From Anaerococcus senegalensis JC48 (lineage in GTDB: Bacteria; Bacillota; Clostridia; Tissierellales; Peptoniphilaceae): a stretch of 64,000 bases of DNA. The stretch's first letter is position 1, and each line of letters starts with the position of its first letter. The stretch is from contig NZ_HE578907.1 in NCBI RefSeq assembly GCF_000321005.1, positions 678,146 to 742,145 on the forward strand. The letters run 5' to 3'. The translations under genes were made by a program, and so were the position numbers. Positions 28,789 through 38,102 of this stretch are shown piece after piece. The notes beneath the pieces were generated by a model. It had not been told where the DNA came from. It ran no database searches and saw only the letters and a program-made list of their open reading frames with translations.

Positions 28789-28966
28789 AATTTAACTCAA
28801 GAACTTCTTTGCCTTTATGATAACCACAGCTTGGACAAACTCTATGTGGTAACATTGGTTCATGACAATTTGGACACTCTACATAAGATGATTTATTTAA
28901 TCTGTAAGCTGAAGCTCTTCTTTTATTTTTTCTTGTTTTTGATGTTCTTCTCTTAGGTACTGCCAT
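28787..28966 (-). CDS. rpmF: 50S ribosomal protein L32
   Basis: 59 residues, below many ORF length limits. It reads [20 protein letters not shown], then a zinc ribbon [20 protein letters not shown] with four cysteines. AGGAGGTG precedes the ATG. It opens the rpmF-plsX-acpP operon, a conserved link between ribosome and lipid synthesis genes. Confidence 0.96.
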   Translation of the reverse strand: MAVPKRRTSKTRKNKRRASAYRLNKSSYVECPNCHEPMLPHRVCPSCGYHKGKEVLELN

Positions 28967-29005
28967 TCTAACACCTCCTAGTTATGAGTTTTAGCAATCT
29001 TAAAC

Positions 29006-29034
29006 ATTATATAAGTAAATGTTAAAATTGTCAA
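29006..29034 (-). promoter_or_regulatory. Perfect-consensus sigma-A promoter of rpmF
   Basis: Minus-strand TTGACA (29029-29034), a 17-nt spacer and TATAAT (29006-29011), both hexamers fully consensus. It starts directly after the ackA stop codon, so no terminator separates the two units. Confidence 0.85.
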
Positions 29035-29035
29035 G

Positions 29036-30223
29036 TTAAACTAGTTTTTTAGTGTCTCTTGCAATCATCAATTCTTCGTTAGTTGCTATAACAAATACCT
29101 TAACTTTAGAATCATCTGTAGATACTAAATGACATCCACCACGAACATTATTTTTTTCTGGATCAATTTTAATTCCAAATTGTTCGAAGCCACTCATTAT
29201 ATCTTCTCTCATTGTTATAGAGTTTTCTCCAATTCCACCTGTAAATACTATAGCTTCTACATTTCCAACTTCTGCCATGTATCCAGCTATATATCTTTTT
29301 GCTCTGTTAGCAAACATTTTAAGTGCAATATCTGCTCTCTCATTTCCGTCTTTTGCAGCATCTTCTAGATCTCTAAAATCTGATGAAACTCCTGAAACTC
29401 CCAATACTCCAGACTCTTTATTTAAAATATTATCCATTTTTTTAGTATCATAACCGTATTCATTCATCAAAAATGTAACAACTGTTGGATCTAAATCACC
29501 ACTTCTTGTACCCATTACAAGTCCTTCAAGTGGAGTAAGTCCCATTGTTGTATCAAATGATTTTCCATTTTTAACAGCACAGATTGATGATCCATTTCCT
29601 AAATGGCAAGAAATCATATTTAAATCTTTTTGATCTTTTTCTAAAACTTCTGCAGTTTTTTGTGTTATAAAATCATGGCTTGTTCCGTGGAAACCATATT
29701 TTCTTACAGCTTGGTCTTCATAATATTTATAATCAATTCCATAAAGGAAATTTTCTTCTGGCATTGATTGGTGGAAGGCTGTATCAAATACTGCAACATT
29801 TTTTACATTTGGAAGTAATTTTTCACAAGCTTCAAGTCCCATCATATTTGCTGGATTGTGTAATGGTGCAAATTTTGAATATTCTTTCACAGCTTCTCTT
29901 ACCTTATCATCGATTACAACTGATTTTGTAATTTTTTCTCCACCATGAACAAATCTGTGACCTACTGCGTCTATTTCTGATAAATCTGCTATAACACCAT
30001 TTTCTTTATCAGTTATTGCATCAAAAACATGTTTTACAGCTTCAGTATGGTCTTTCATATCTTCTTCAATTATATATTCGTCGTCGCCTTTTTCTTGTTT
30101 AAGCCTTGATCCATCAATTCCTATTCTTTCTACAAGACCTTTTACTAAAACTTCTTCATTATCCATATCAAATAATTGATATTTCAAAGATGAAGATCCA
30201 CAGTTGATAACTAATATTTTCAT
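29036..30223 (-). CDS. ackA: Acetate kinase
   Basis: Makes ATP and acetate from acetyl phosphate, a main energy step of fermenters. VINCGSSSLKYQLFD (nucleotide fold start), HRFVHGGEK, DTAFHQSMPE, GFHGTSHDF and HLGNGSS are family motifs. 395 residues is standard. No pta gene is adjacent. It follows the last pilus gene by 11 nt with GGAGG before the ATG, so it probably shares the pyrH-pilus transcript. Confidence 0.97.
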   Translation of the reverse strand: MKILVINCGSSSLKYQLFDMDNEEVLVKGLVERIGIDGSRLKQEKGDDEYIIEEDMKDHTEAVKHVFDAITDKENGVIADLSEIDAVGHRFVHGGEKITKSVVIDDKVREAVKEYSKFAPLHNPANMMGLEACEKLLPNVKNVAVFDTAFHQSMPEENFLYGIDYKYYEDQAVRKYGFHGTSHDFITQKTAEVLEKDQKDLNMISCHLGNGSSICAVKNGKSFDTTMGLTPLEGLVMGTRSGDLDPTVVTFLMNEYGYDTKKMDNILNKESGVLGVSGVSSDFRDLEDAAKDGNERADIALKMFANRAKRYIAGYMAEVGNVEAIVFTGGIGENSITMREDIMSGFEQFGIKIDPEKNNVRGGCHLVSTDDSKVKVFVIATNEELMIARDTKKLV

Positions 30224-30234
30224 TTATTCCTCCA

Positions 30235-31146
30235 TTAAAATACTTTTTTCGATTTAATTTTTATATATTTCGGATTTTCTATATCATTAATATAATTTAG
30301 TGATTTGTCCTTATCATAAGAATATTTTACTAAATTAGTATAATCATTTTCTGATATTATTTGCCCATTTATTGTAAGTTTACTATTATTTTTTGAAATA
30401 ATATCACCTTTTATTATAAGTAAACCATCCAAAATCAAATCATTTTCCAAAATTAAATCATTTCCAATTATTACTATACCACTAATTCTCATCGGTGCTT
30501 TACTTTTGTCGGAATAATTTTCATCTTCATTTATTAAATTATTTTCATTTTTTTCTTGAATTTTTTCATCGGATATTTCCTCTGATTTATATTTTTTATT
30601 AATTATTTTCAAATCTTTGTCAATTTTCCAAAAAATTTTTTCCTTGTCTTTTTTTGTCTCCTTATTTTCATATTCTTTAAACTTTTTGCTTTTAAAATTT
30701 AAACTTTTATAAAATTCGTCAAACTTTTCAGATAAAATAATTTTTTCATCTTTTTTAAGCCAATATTTTTCTTTCAAATATAATAAAACTTTTAATTTAG
30801 CATTTGAATCACCTATTTCATTTATACTTTCTATAGAAAAATACGTATCAGATATTTTTTTACACCTATACTCTTCTATTTGTTCAAAATATTTAATTTT
30901 ATAATAGTGCCATAAGTTATCATTAATTTTATTAACTTCTTCTAAATTTTTTATTAATTCTTTTTCGTCATCTATTATAAGTTCATATATAGATTCTTCT
31001 TTGTAGATAGCCTTTTTCCTATTGTATATATCATCATTAGAGTCTTGATTATTTTGTGACTGGTTATAAATAAAATTTAAAGTAATTGACAATAATAACA
31101 AGATAAAAAGAACATATATCGATAAAAATCCTCTCTTTTTCATCAT
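30235..31146 (-). CDS. Type IV pilus-associated membrane-anchored protein, PilX-like
   Basis: 303 residues. KKRGFLSIYVLFILLLLSITLNF is a single N-terminal hydrophobic segment like PilX-type pilins, without the strict GFTLIE prepilin motif. A long, very lysine/glutamate-rich middle follows. The end (225-275) contains repeated strands (SGIVIIGNDLILENDLILDG) of the sort seen in bactofilin-like or beta-helical accessory domains. It is last in the pilus block, overlapping the preceding minor pilin. The exact role is unknown. Confidence 0.55.
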   Translation of the reverse strand: MMKKRGFLSIYVLFILLLLSITLNFIYNQSQNNQDSNDDIYNRKKAIYKEESIYELIIDDEKELIKNLEEVNKINDNLWHYYKIKYFEQIEEYRCKKISDTYFSIESINEIGDSNAKLKVLLYLKEKYWLKKDEKIILSEKFDEFYKSLNFKSKKFKEYENKETKKDKEKIFWKIDKDLKIINKKYKSEEISDEKIQEKNENNLINEDENYSDKSKAPMRISGIVIIGNDLILENDLILDGLLIIKGDIISKNNSKLTINGQIISENDYTNLVKYSYDKDKSLNYINDIENPKYIKIKSKKVF

Positions 31147-31610
31147 AATCTCCTAATATATGTTCTATAATAAGACTTCTTATTTTTTTCGTAGAATTCT
31201 ATTGCTATAGTGAATGAATCTTCTTTTTTATCATAAGATATTCTAGATGATTTACAAAATCCTATAGGAATTTTTCTTTCTGAATCACTTTCTGAATTTA
31301 TATTATTTATATATACATAAAGTACGTCTTTATCTTGAGCAAACCTGTATGTTGATATATGATCATCACTTGTTATTTGAAGTTTAAAATTATTTTCATC
31401 TTTGATATCAATCACATCATCTGAATTTCTTATAATATTTTCAATGTATAAAAGACAATTAGTAGAGTTTTTGTAGGATAATTCTTCTTCATATGTTTTC
31501 TTACTTATATTTAAATTAGTTTTTACAATATTGTTTATTAAAAGTATTAAAATAGAAGAAATTGCCAAAACACATATTAATTCTATGAGTGTAAAACCTT
31601 TTTTTCTCAT
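31143..31610 (-). CDS. Minor prepilin
   Basis: 155 residues beginning MRKKGFTLIELICVLAISSI, a canonical type III prepilin leader: G before the cut, F1, E5, then a hydrophobic helix. The rest is a strand-rich domain of about 120 residues resembling ComGF/PulJ-type minor pilins. Overlaps both neighbours by 4 nt. Confidence 0.8.
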   Translation of the reverse strand: MRKKGFTLIELICVLAISSILILLINNIVKTNLNISKKTYEEELSYKNSTNCLLYIENIIRNSDDVIDIKDENNFKLQITSDDHISTYRFAQDKDVLYVYINNINSESDSERKIPIGFCKSSRISYDKKEDSFTIAIEFYEKNKKSYYRTYIRRL

Positions 31611-31918
31611 TTTTTGACCACCACTTCTAATTTATATTTTGAATTTTCTACTTCTATGTATTTTAATTTATCATTGTAACTTTTTACATTTGTATAAAAA
31701 GTTATCCCATCTATTTCATCCTCATACTCTCCAATTTTTCTAGTTTTAGATTTTTCTAATACTTCTTGTAAGATAAATAAAGTTTTAGAATCATCTTTAA
31801 TTTTCTTGGAATTTTCATATACACTAAAAATAGAAGGTAATAAATAAAGACTAATTATTCCAATTAAAGCTAAGCTTACTATAATTTCAATTAGAGTAAA
31901 TCCTTTTTTCTTTTTCAC
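31607..31918 (-). CDS. Minor prepilin
   Basis: I start this at GTG 31918, 7 nt after GGGAGG, giving VKKKKGFTLIEIIVSLALIG, the prepilin leader. The frame is open further upstream to 32005, but that part only overlaps the previous gene. 103 residues: helix followed by a short domain like PulI/ComGE-type pilins. Processed by the prepilin peptidase at 32326-33021. Confidence 0.75.
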   Translation of the reverse strand: MKKKKGFTLIEIIVSLALIGIISLYLLPSIFSVYENSKKIKDDSKTLFILQEVLEKSKTRKIGEYEDEIDGITFYTNVKSYNDKLKYIEVENSKYKLEVVVKK

Positions 31919-32318
31919 TTCTAATCCTCCCAGCAATAGGTGAAACAACAATTTTATAAGTATTATATTTCGAATTAACAACGATTGTCTTTGCTTTACC
32001 AACACTTCCTGTTGGTTTAAATGTCATACTATATTTTTTTAAAGAAGTAAGATATTTTAAATTAACTTCTTTTACTGAAGTATTATCACTCCACTTAATG
32101 ATTTTATAATTATCACCTTTTAATTGCATTTCAAAATCATTTCCAGTTGCTAAAGATTTTTCTCTACAATAATTAAAATCTGATATAATATTTTCAACTT
32201 CTTTTCTCTCCTCAAATTTTGATATTATTCCTGTTTTTATCATAATTACACTTGATATCATTGATATTATAGCAAGTGCAATTAATAATTCAATTAAAGT
32301 GAAAGCTCTTTTTTTCAT
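31887..32318 (-). CDS. Minor prepilin, GspH/ComGD-like
   Basis: 143 residues. MKKRAFTLIELLIALAIISM is a prepilin leader in which A replaces the G before the cut site. The domain with YCREKSLATGNDFEMQ and GRIRSEKE matches GspH/FimT-type pseudopilins. It overlaps the next pilin by 32 nt. Confidence 0.78.
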   Translation of the reverse strand: MKKRAFTLIELLIALAIISMISSVIMIKTGIISKFEERKEVENIISDFNYCREKSLATGNDFEMQLKGDNYKIIKWSDNTSVKEVNLKYLTSLKKYSMTFKPTGSVGKAKTIVVNSKYNTYKIVVSPIAGRIRSEKEKRIYSN

Positions 32319-32325
32319 CTCTTCC

Positions 32326-33021
32326 TCACAAAAGTGCTATCATATAGGCTAAAAATATATAAGGGCAAAAAGGCATTATTATTTTTGTGCTCTTATTTTT
32401 TATAGCAAGGTAGATAGCAGGTATTGCCCCTATCCAAACCGATCCTAATAATAGGTATATTATTTTTTCATTTTCTAAAAATAAAAATAAAGATATATAG
32501 AAGAAATAATCCCCGTCTCCTATGTTTTTCTTTGATAATAAATATATTAAAAGAAATATAAGGCTAAATATCAAAAATATTTTTATAAGTCCTAAATAAT
32601 TTTTAATATAAAAAACCCTATAAATAAATCCCAAAATTCCTAAAATATAAAGATAGGTCATATGTATTTCTAATGTTTTAAAATCTATAATAGAAATTAT
32701 TAGTCCAATTAGTAGGGATAAAAATATAAAAATCCCCTGAATCCAAATATATTCTTTAAATGCAAATATAAATAAAAGACCCCCTACTATTTCACTAATT
32801 AGATATGAAATCGGGATCTTTTTGTGGCAAAACCTACATTTTCCTCTTAAAAATAAATAAGAAATTATAGGGATTAAGTCTCTTTTTAATATTTTTTTAT
32901 CACAATATGTACAATGACTTGGTGGAAAGGCAATATTTTCTCCCTTTATTGACCTTTGACAGACCAGATGGGCAAATGATCCAAAAATACTTCCTATAAA
33001 AAAATAAAATAAATTTATCAT
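32326..33021 (-). CDS. pilD: Prepilin peptidase (A24 family)
   Basis: 231 residues, multi-pass membrane aspartyl protease that cuts prepilin leaders. The N-terminal cytosolic loop has two CxxC pairs (HCTYCDKK and KCRFCHKK), which bind zinc in bifunctional peptidase/methylases. The catalytic aspartates are in IIDFKTLEI and in the GxGD motif IGDGDYFF. About seven membrane helices. Its presence inside the pilin cluster supports a self-contained pilus assembly set. Confidence 0.9.
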   Translation of the reverse strand: MINLFYFFIGSIFGSFAHLVCQRSIKGENIAFPPSHCTYCDKKILKRDLIPIISYLFLRGKCRFCHKKIPISYLISEIVGGLLFIFAFKEYIWIQGIFIFLSLLIGLIISIIDFKTLEIHMTYLYILGILGFIYRVFYIKNYLGLIKIFLIFSLIFLLIYLLSKKNIGDGDYFFYISLFLFLENEKIIYLLLGSVWIGAIPAIYLAIKNKSTKIIMPFCPYIFLAYMIALL

Positions 33022-33377
33022 TCTTTAGGACCTGGACTAATGCTTATTGATGAATCTTTCGGATTTATTGTGACCGTATATTGATTAACCTTTATATCTT
33101 TTAATCCTTTAGGAACTTTTGGCCATTTATCTATATAATTTTTGTAATCTTCTTCTTTATCTGGCCATTGTATAGTAGCATCACTAGAACTTGATTCATT
33201 TAATTTTAAACTAGCTGCTGTTTTTAGCATTGAAATATTTGCATTATGGGCTGTAATTGCTGCTTTTTCTTTTGAAACTTTGTATTTTGGAATAGCAATT
33301 GCAGCAAGTAAAGCTATAATTGCAATTACAATAATTAATTCAATTAGAGTGAAACCCTTTCTTCTTTTTTTTTGCAT
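33018..33377 (-). CDS. Major type IV pilin-like protein
   Basis: 119 residues. KKRRKGFTLIELIIVIAIIALLAAIAIPKY is a textbook pilin N-terminus. The mature part is ~110 residues with no cysteine pair, so the disulfide loop of Gram-negative pilins is absent. It lies between PilC and the peptidase and is the best candidate for the main fibre subunit. ATG follows AAGGAGC-like spacing. Confidence 0.85.
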   Translation of the reverse strand: MQKKRRKGFTLIELIIVIAIIALLAAIAIPKYKVSKEKAAITAHNANISMLKTAASLKLNESSSSDATIQWPDKEEDYKNYIDKWPKVPKGLKDIKVNQYTVTINPKDSSISISPGPKE

Positions 33378-33387
33378 AGAATGCTCC

Positions 33388-34479
33388 TTAAATGTTAATA
33401 TTATTTACTGAATCAAACATAGGAATTGCTACTGAAAAAACGACAAATCCGACAATCAAAGCCATAAACAAAATCAAAAATGGCTCTGCCATACTGGATA
33501 CTCTTTTTAATCTATAAATGTATTCATTAGCATAATAATCAGATGCTTTTTTTAGAGATCTTGTCATATCTCCACTATCTTCCCCTACTTTAATCATAGC
33601 TATAAATAATTTAGTGAAAACTTTTTCATTATTCAAAGAATCTGATAAACAATTCCCCAATTGAAGGCTATGTATAACTTTATTTAATATACTTTTTAAA
33701 TATAAATTATTGAAAGAATTCTTGATTATTTCTATACTTTCAATTATATCTACATCACCTTTTTTTAAAATAAATAAAAGTGAAGTTATTTGATATTCAA
33801 CATTTAAAATCCTAAATTTTTTTAAAAAAATACTATTAAAAATAGCTTTATCTATAATAAATTTATATTTTTTCTTTTTTCTTAGGATAGTTATAGATAA
33901 TATTAGAATAAAAACTAAAATTAGAATATTCAATCCATTTTCATTTATAAATGAAGAAATTAGTAAAAGAATTTTTGTAGGTTTTGGAAGTTTGGCTCCA
34001 TTATCTTTAAAAACTTCTATAAAGGTTGGTAAAACTTTCGTAAGAATTATTACTACAACAACTATCGTAACAATTAATAAAATTATGGGATAAATAAGTG
34101 CTTCCATAATCTTATTTTTATTTTTACTTTCTTCATTTAAATATGTTGATAACTCATCAAGTATTTCAGACATCTTACCACTGGCATCTCCACTTTTTAT
34201 AAAAGCAGTAATAATCGGACCAAAGGACTTCTCCTCTTTTGAAAAAGCTTCATAAGCTCCATTGCCATTTTTTAAATCTAAAGATATATTGACCAAAGCT
34301 TTGTTCAATTTTTTATCAAGCCTTTGGTCAATAATTATCATTATGCTGTCATATATTGATACTGATGAATTAATAAGTAGACTCAATTGTTTTAAAAATA
34401 AAGATAAAATATTTGAATTAATTCTTTTAATTCCTATATCTTTATATAAAATAGCCTTTAACTTATTAAGTTCTTTCAT
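33388..34479 (-). CDS. pilC: Type IV pilus inner-membrane platform protein PilC/GspF
   Basis: 363 residues. Two T2SF-F repeats (residues ~25-150 and ~230-350) each precede membrane segments (LIYPIILLIVTIVVVVIILTK; NILILVFILILS; MAEPFLILFMALIVGFVVFSVAIP). GEDSGDMTRSLKK is the conserved G-E-x-S-G motif of the second repeat; the first shows SGDASGKMSEIL. It anchors the pilus assembly ATPase, which is not present in this window. It starts 7 nt after frr. Confidence 0.88.
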   Translation of the reverse strand: MKELNKLKAILYKDIGIKRINSNILSLFLKQLSLLINSSVSIYDSIMIIIDQRLDKKLNKALVNISLDLKNGNGAYEAFSKEEKSFGPIITAFIKSGDASGKMSEILDELSTYLNEESKNKNKIMEALIYPIILLIVTIVVVVIILTKVLPTFIEVFKDNGAKLPKPTKILLLISSFINENGLNILILVFILILSITILRKKKKYKFIIDKAIFNSIFLKKFRILNVEYQITSLLFILKKGDVDIIESIEIIKNSFNNLYLKSILNKVIHSLQLGNCLSDSLNNEKVFTKLFIAMIKVGEDSGDMTRSLKKASDYYANEYIYRLKRVSSMAEPFLILFMALIVGFVVFSVAIPMFDSVNNINI

Positions 34480-34485
34480 ATTAAA

Positions 34486-35043
34486 TTAAACTTCAAGTAA
34501 TTCTTTATTTTTACTATCAGCAATTTTTTCTATATTATCTATATATTTTTTTGTAATTTTTTGAATATCTTCTTCAATTGAAAATAAATCATCTTCTGTT
34601 AAATCAGCTGATTTTTCTGATTTTTTAGCAGTATCTAATGCATCTCTTCTGATATTTCTAATTTGAATTTTACTATCTTCAGAATATTCATTAACTTGTT
34701 TTGTTAGATCTTTTCTTCTTTCCTCAGTCAAAGCTGGAAATGGAAGTCTAATTACTTCCCCATCATTTTGTGGATTAATACCGATATCAGATTTATTAAT
34801 AGCCTTTTCAATTTCTTTAATATTTGACTTATCCCAAGGTTTGATAACTAAAAGTCTTGGTTCTGGTGTAGAAATTGTTGCAGCTTGATTAATCGGTGTT
34901 TGTGATCCATAATATGAGAATGTCAATCCATCCAATATAGAATCATTAGCTCTTCCTGCTCTAATTTTAGAAATTCTAATCTCAAAAGACTCACAAGCCT
35001 TTTTCATTTCATCTTCTGTATCTTTTATAATCTTATCGTACAT
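34486..35043 (-). CDS. frr: Ribosome recycling factor
   Basis: Splits ribosomes from mRNA after termination. ~185 residues. [32 protein letters not shown] and [13 protein letters not shown] are the signatures. ATG 35043 is chosen (RBS GGAGAG); a TTG lies one codon upstream. It overlaps pyrH by 11 nt. In most Firmicutes uppS-cdsA follow; here pilus genes do. Confidence 0.97.
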   Translation of the reverse strand: MYDKIIKDTEDEMKKACESFEIRISKIRAGRANDSILDGLTFSYYGSQTPINQAATISTPEPRLLVIKPWDKSNIKEIEKAINKSDIGINPQNDGEVIRLPFPALTEERRKDLTKQVNEYSEDSKIQIRNIRRDALDTAKKSEKSADLTEDDLFSIEEDIQKITKKYIDNIEKIADSKNKELLEV

Positions 35044-35755
35044 CAAAACTCTCCTTTACAATTGTTCCTATATCTTTACCTTCAACTATCTTTACCAAAT
35101 TTTCTGGATTATCTATACCAAAAGCTAAAATTGGCATTTCATTATCCATGCACAAACTTGTAGCTGTAGAATCCATTATTGTTAGTCTTTTTTGTAAAAT
35201 TTCACTATAGGTTAATTTTTCATATTTGATTGCATCCTCAAATTTATTAGGATCTTTATCATAAATTCCATCTGTACCTTTTTTACCTAATAAAATCATG
35301 TCTGCACCAATTTCTAAGGCTCTAAGAGATGCTGTTGTGTCAGTTGAAAAATATGGTAATCCTGTTCCTGCAGAAAAAATAACAATTCTTCCCTTTTCAA
35401 GATGTCTTACAGCTCTTCTCCTAATATAAGGCTCTGCAACTTCTTGCATATTAATTGCAGTCATAAGTCTTGTTTCAATTTCCATTTTTTCTAAGGTATC
35501 TTGAAGTCTCAAACCATTCATTACAGTTCCTAGCATACCAATAGTATCACTAGTTGCTCTTTCAATATGTTTTCCACTTCTTCCTCTCCAGAAATTTCCA
35601 CCACCAACAACTATGGCAATTTCCAATCCTTTATCTTTGGCTCTTTTTATATTTTCACAGATAAGATCAATAGTTTCATCATCAAAACCAAATCCCTTAT
35701 CCTTAGCAAGTGCTTCACCACTTAATTTTAAAACTACTCTTTTAATATCTCGCAA
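35033..35755 (-). CDS. pyrH: Uridylate kinase
   Basis: Phosphorylates UMP to [13 protein letters not shown] at the start, [19 protein letters not shown], and [32 protein letters not shown] are UMP kinase motifs. 240 residues. The start codon is TTG, 6 nt after AGGAGGAAA. It opens the pyrH-frr-pilus-ackA block. Confidence 0.97.
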   Translation of the reverse strand: MRDIKRVVLKLSGEALAKDKGFGFDDETIDLICENIKRAKDKGLEIAIVVGGGNFWRGRSGKHIERATSDTIGMLGTVMNGLRLQDTLEKMEIETRLMTAINMQEVAEPYIRRRAVRHLEKGRIVIFSAGTGLPYFSTDTTASLRALEIGADMILLGKKGTDGIYDKDPNKFEDAIKYEKLTYSEILQKRLTIMDSTATSLCMDNEMPILAFGIDNPENLVKIVEGKDIGTIVKESFDVR

Positions 35756-35777
35756 AACTTTTCCTCCTATTAGTAAA

Positions 35778-35805
35778 ATTATATACTATTTTTAAATATT
35801 GATAA
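35778..35805 (-). promoter_or_regulatory. Promoter of pyrH operon
   Basis: Minus-strand TATAAT (35778-35783) with TTATCA (35800-35805), spacer 16 nt, 23 nt before the pyrH start. The remaining gap up to 35907 holds only AT-rich hairpin sequence near the ABC permease stop. Confidence 0.55.
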
Positions 35806-35907
35806 AGTTCTAGCCAATTAAAATTTGTTAAATAGTTTACTATAAATATAGATACCCATAATAAAAAATTTCTATCTATCTCAAAAATGGAAAATTTTAT
35901 ATTTTTC

Positions 35908-37029
35908 TTATTTTATAAAATTTTTATTAAATGATGAAAATTTATCTAATAATAAACTTATTAAAGCAAAAATTATTGCAAATCCTACAAGAATATAAAT
36001 ATTATTTAAAAATATTTCTTTTGAAAAACTATTTGCTATCATATTATTGTTTGCTACATAATAGAAACTTGGAAAAATTCTAGCTAATAAAAGGGCATTT
36101 TTACTTAAGATTTCTTGAGGTACAAAAACTCCTGTTAAAAATGATGAGCCTAGAGTAAATATATTCATTACAGCCATCATAATATTGCTATTATTTATTA
36201 ATTTAGATATAAAAATCGCAAGACTAACTGTAGATAAGGCAAAAATCAATGAATTTATCATCATATATATTATTCTGTTAGATAAATTTTCTTTTCCATT
36301 TAAAACAAAAAATGCAATCATATAAAGAATCCAAGAAAAAATAGTAAAGCAAATATTACCAAAAAGTATTTGCAAATTTCTTTTTGTTGTACTTAAAGGA
36401 GAAATCAAATTTCTTTGACTGATATTTTTATTTTTATAAGTCAGGCTAACCAATGAAACTACCAAAATTATCTGACTTAAAAATACATAAGATAAAAAGT
36501 TAAAGAAAAATAAAGTTCTTTCTGGCAAGACTGGTCCTTTATCTTTTTTTAAGGAAATTTTTACTTTCTTTTGAAAATCTTTTTTTGTATTTTTTATTGC
36601 ATCTTTTGTAGTAAAACCTGCTTTTTCATAAGTTGAAATTTGATCTAAGTATAAATTTATTGATTCTTTTACATATTGATAATATTTTGCACTTTGACTC
36701 TTTTTCATCTCAACTTTTCTTTCTTTATCAAAATTTTTCGGAATTTTTATATAAGCTGTCACCATTCCATAAAATAAATTATCATCAACATTTTTTCCTT
36801 TAAGGTCAATAATTTTATTTTCTTCTTCCATATAGGTAATAAAAGATTTTGATAAATCGCTTTGGCATAAATCTTCTATATAAATTTTTGCCTTTTCTCT
36901 TTTATAAACATTTGTATTGTCATTGCTAGAATTTGAAAATATAAGTAAGGACATAAAAATTATTGTATATAAGGCTATCGCCTTTAAATGACCTCTAATT
37001 ATTTTAAAATAATTTTTAAATACTATCAT
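35908..37029 (-). CDS. ABC-2 type transporter permease
   Basis: 373 residues. One N-terminal membrane helix (IALYTIIFMSLLIFS), an extracellular domain of ~140 residues, then five helices toward the C-terminus, the ABC2_membrane_3 layout. SSFLTGVFVPQEIL is the conserved re-entrant segment. It overlaps the second permease by 14 nt. Together with the ATPase it forms a heteromeric exporter, perhaps for a drug, peptide or wall component. Confidence 0.82.
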   Translation of the reverse strand: MIVFKNYFKIIRGHLKAIALYTIIFMSLLIFSNSSNDNTNVYKREKAKIYIEDLCQSDLSKSFITYMEEENKIIDLKGKNVDDNLFYGMVTAYIKIPKNFDKERKVEMKKSQSAKYYQYVKESINLYLDQISTYEKAGFTTKDAIKNTKKDFQKKVKISLKKDKGPVLPERTLFFFNFLSYVFLSQIILVVSLVSLTYKNKNISQRNLISPLSTTKRNLQILFGNICFTIFSWILYMIAFFVLNGKENLSNRIIYMMINSLIFALSTVSLAIFISKLINNSNIMMAVMNIFTLGSSFLTGVFVPQEILSKNALLLARIFPSFYYVANNNMIANSFSKEIFLNNIYILVGFAIIFALISLLLDKFSSFNKNFIK

Positions 37030-38101
37030 ATTGCCTACCCCTTGTTAATAGATAAGAAATCAATCCAAAAAGCAAAGTTAAAAATAATAAATATCCTATA
37101 TCTGTCCAATACCTATCCAAATTATCATAATAGTAAAGACTATAGATTCCATCATTTATTAAAGATGCTGGGTTCAGTTTGTTTATTATAGGATAATTTT
37201 CTTGCACCATTATTTTCACATCAGAATTCATCATTCCAGCCAGATATGAAAAAAGCATGCTAACAGCTATTCCTATGCCATTTTTAACTTCTATGCTTGA
37301 TTTATTTGATAAGCCAATCAAACACCCAAACAAGACTCCAAATAAACTAGCAAGTCCAATAAGAAAAATTAATGGAATAAGCTCATTAGAAAAATCTATT
37401 TTATAAATTTTATTAAAAAATAAGATTGTGAATAAAACTATAGAAAAATTTATTATAAAGCCTGCTAAAATTGAAGCTAAAAGGCTTATTGATTTTTTTA
37501 TAGGAGCTATTGCATTCCTTTTTGCAAGGCTTGATAGGTTTGCTTCATACCTATAAATGATCAAAAGTCCAAAATTAAATCCATACAATGCCTGCATAGC
37601 TATAAGTGTATAGAAAAATGTATAAATGATATTAATATTTTTCTTTGAAATATTTTTTATATGATCTACATTTCCGGTCAAAACATCAAGGTTAAAAGCA
37701 GGATTTTTCCTTAAAATTTTCTCAACCATCAAAACTTTTCTAAGATAAGCATTAATAATACTTTCAACAATTGATTCATATAGACCTGATTTTTTAAACT
37801 CAACTTTATCATAATCTTTTATGTAAGCAATTATTTTTTCATCATCCATATTTTTTTCATCATGTAGTTTAAATATTTTTTCTTTCTCTAATTTATTTAA
37901 GAAATCATCGAAATATTTATCATCTCTTAAACCATCTTTTACACTAACATTTATAGGCTCAAATTTCATAGAATTTTCGATATTTCCAAGACCTATATAA
38001 AAGAAAAATCCTAGTATAAGAGGAAATATTAAAGACCAAAAAATAAGAGTCTTATCCCTAATTAAAATTTTAAAAGTATTTTTAAAACTATGTAAGAACA
38101 T
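37016..38101 (-). CDS. ABC-2 type transporter permease
   Basis: 361 residues with the same layout as its neighbour: N-terminal helix (LIFWSLIFPLILGFFFYIGLG), an exposed domain, then about five helices in the second half. It starts one nt after the ATPase gene stop. Sequence similarity between the two permeases is low, so they probably act as a heterodimer. Confidence 0.82.
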   Translation of the reverse strand: MFLHSFKNTFKILIRDKTLIFWSLIFPLILGFFFYIGLGNIENSMKFEPINVSVKDGLRDDKYFDDFLNKLEKEKIFKLHDEKNMDDEKIIAYIKDYDKVEFKKSGLYESIVESIINAYLRKVLMVEKILRKNPAFNLDVLTGNVDHIKNISKKNINIIYTFFYTLIAMQALYGFNFGLLIIYRYEANLSSLAKRNAIAPIKKSISLLASILAGFIINFSIVLFTILFFNKIYKIDFSNELIPLIFLIGLASLFGVLFGCLIGLSNKSSIEVKNGIGIAVSMLFSYLAGMMNSDVKIMVQENYPIINKLNPASLINDGIYSLYYYDNLDRYWTDIGYLLFLTLLFGLISYLLTRGRQYDSI

Positions 38102-38102
38102 A

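Noticed and set aside
35860-35940. Terminator for the ABC exporter operon
   Set aside because: Only an AT-only hairpin without a clear T-run is visible around the stop codon; too weak to annotate.
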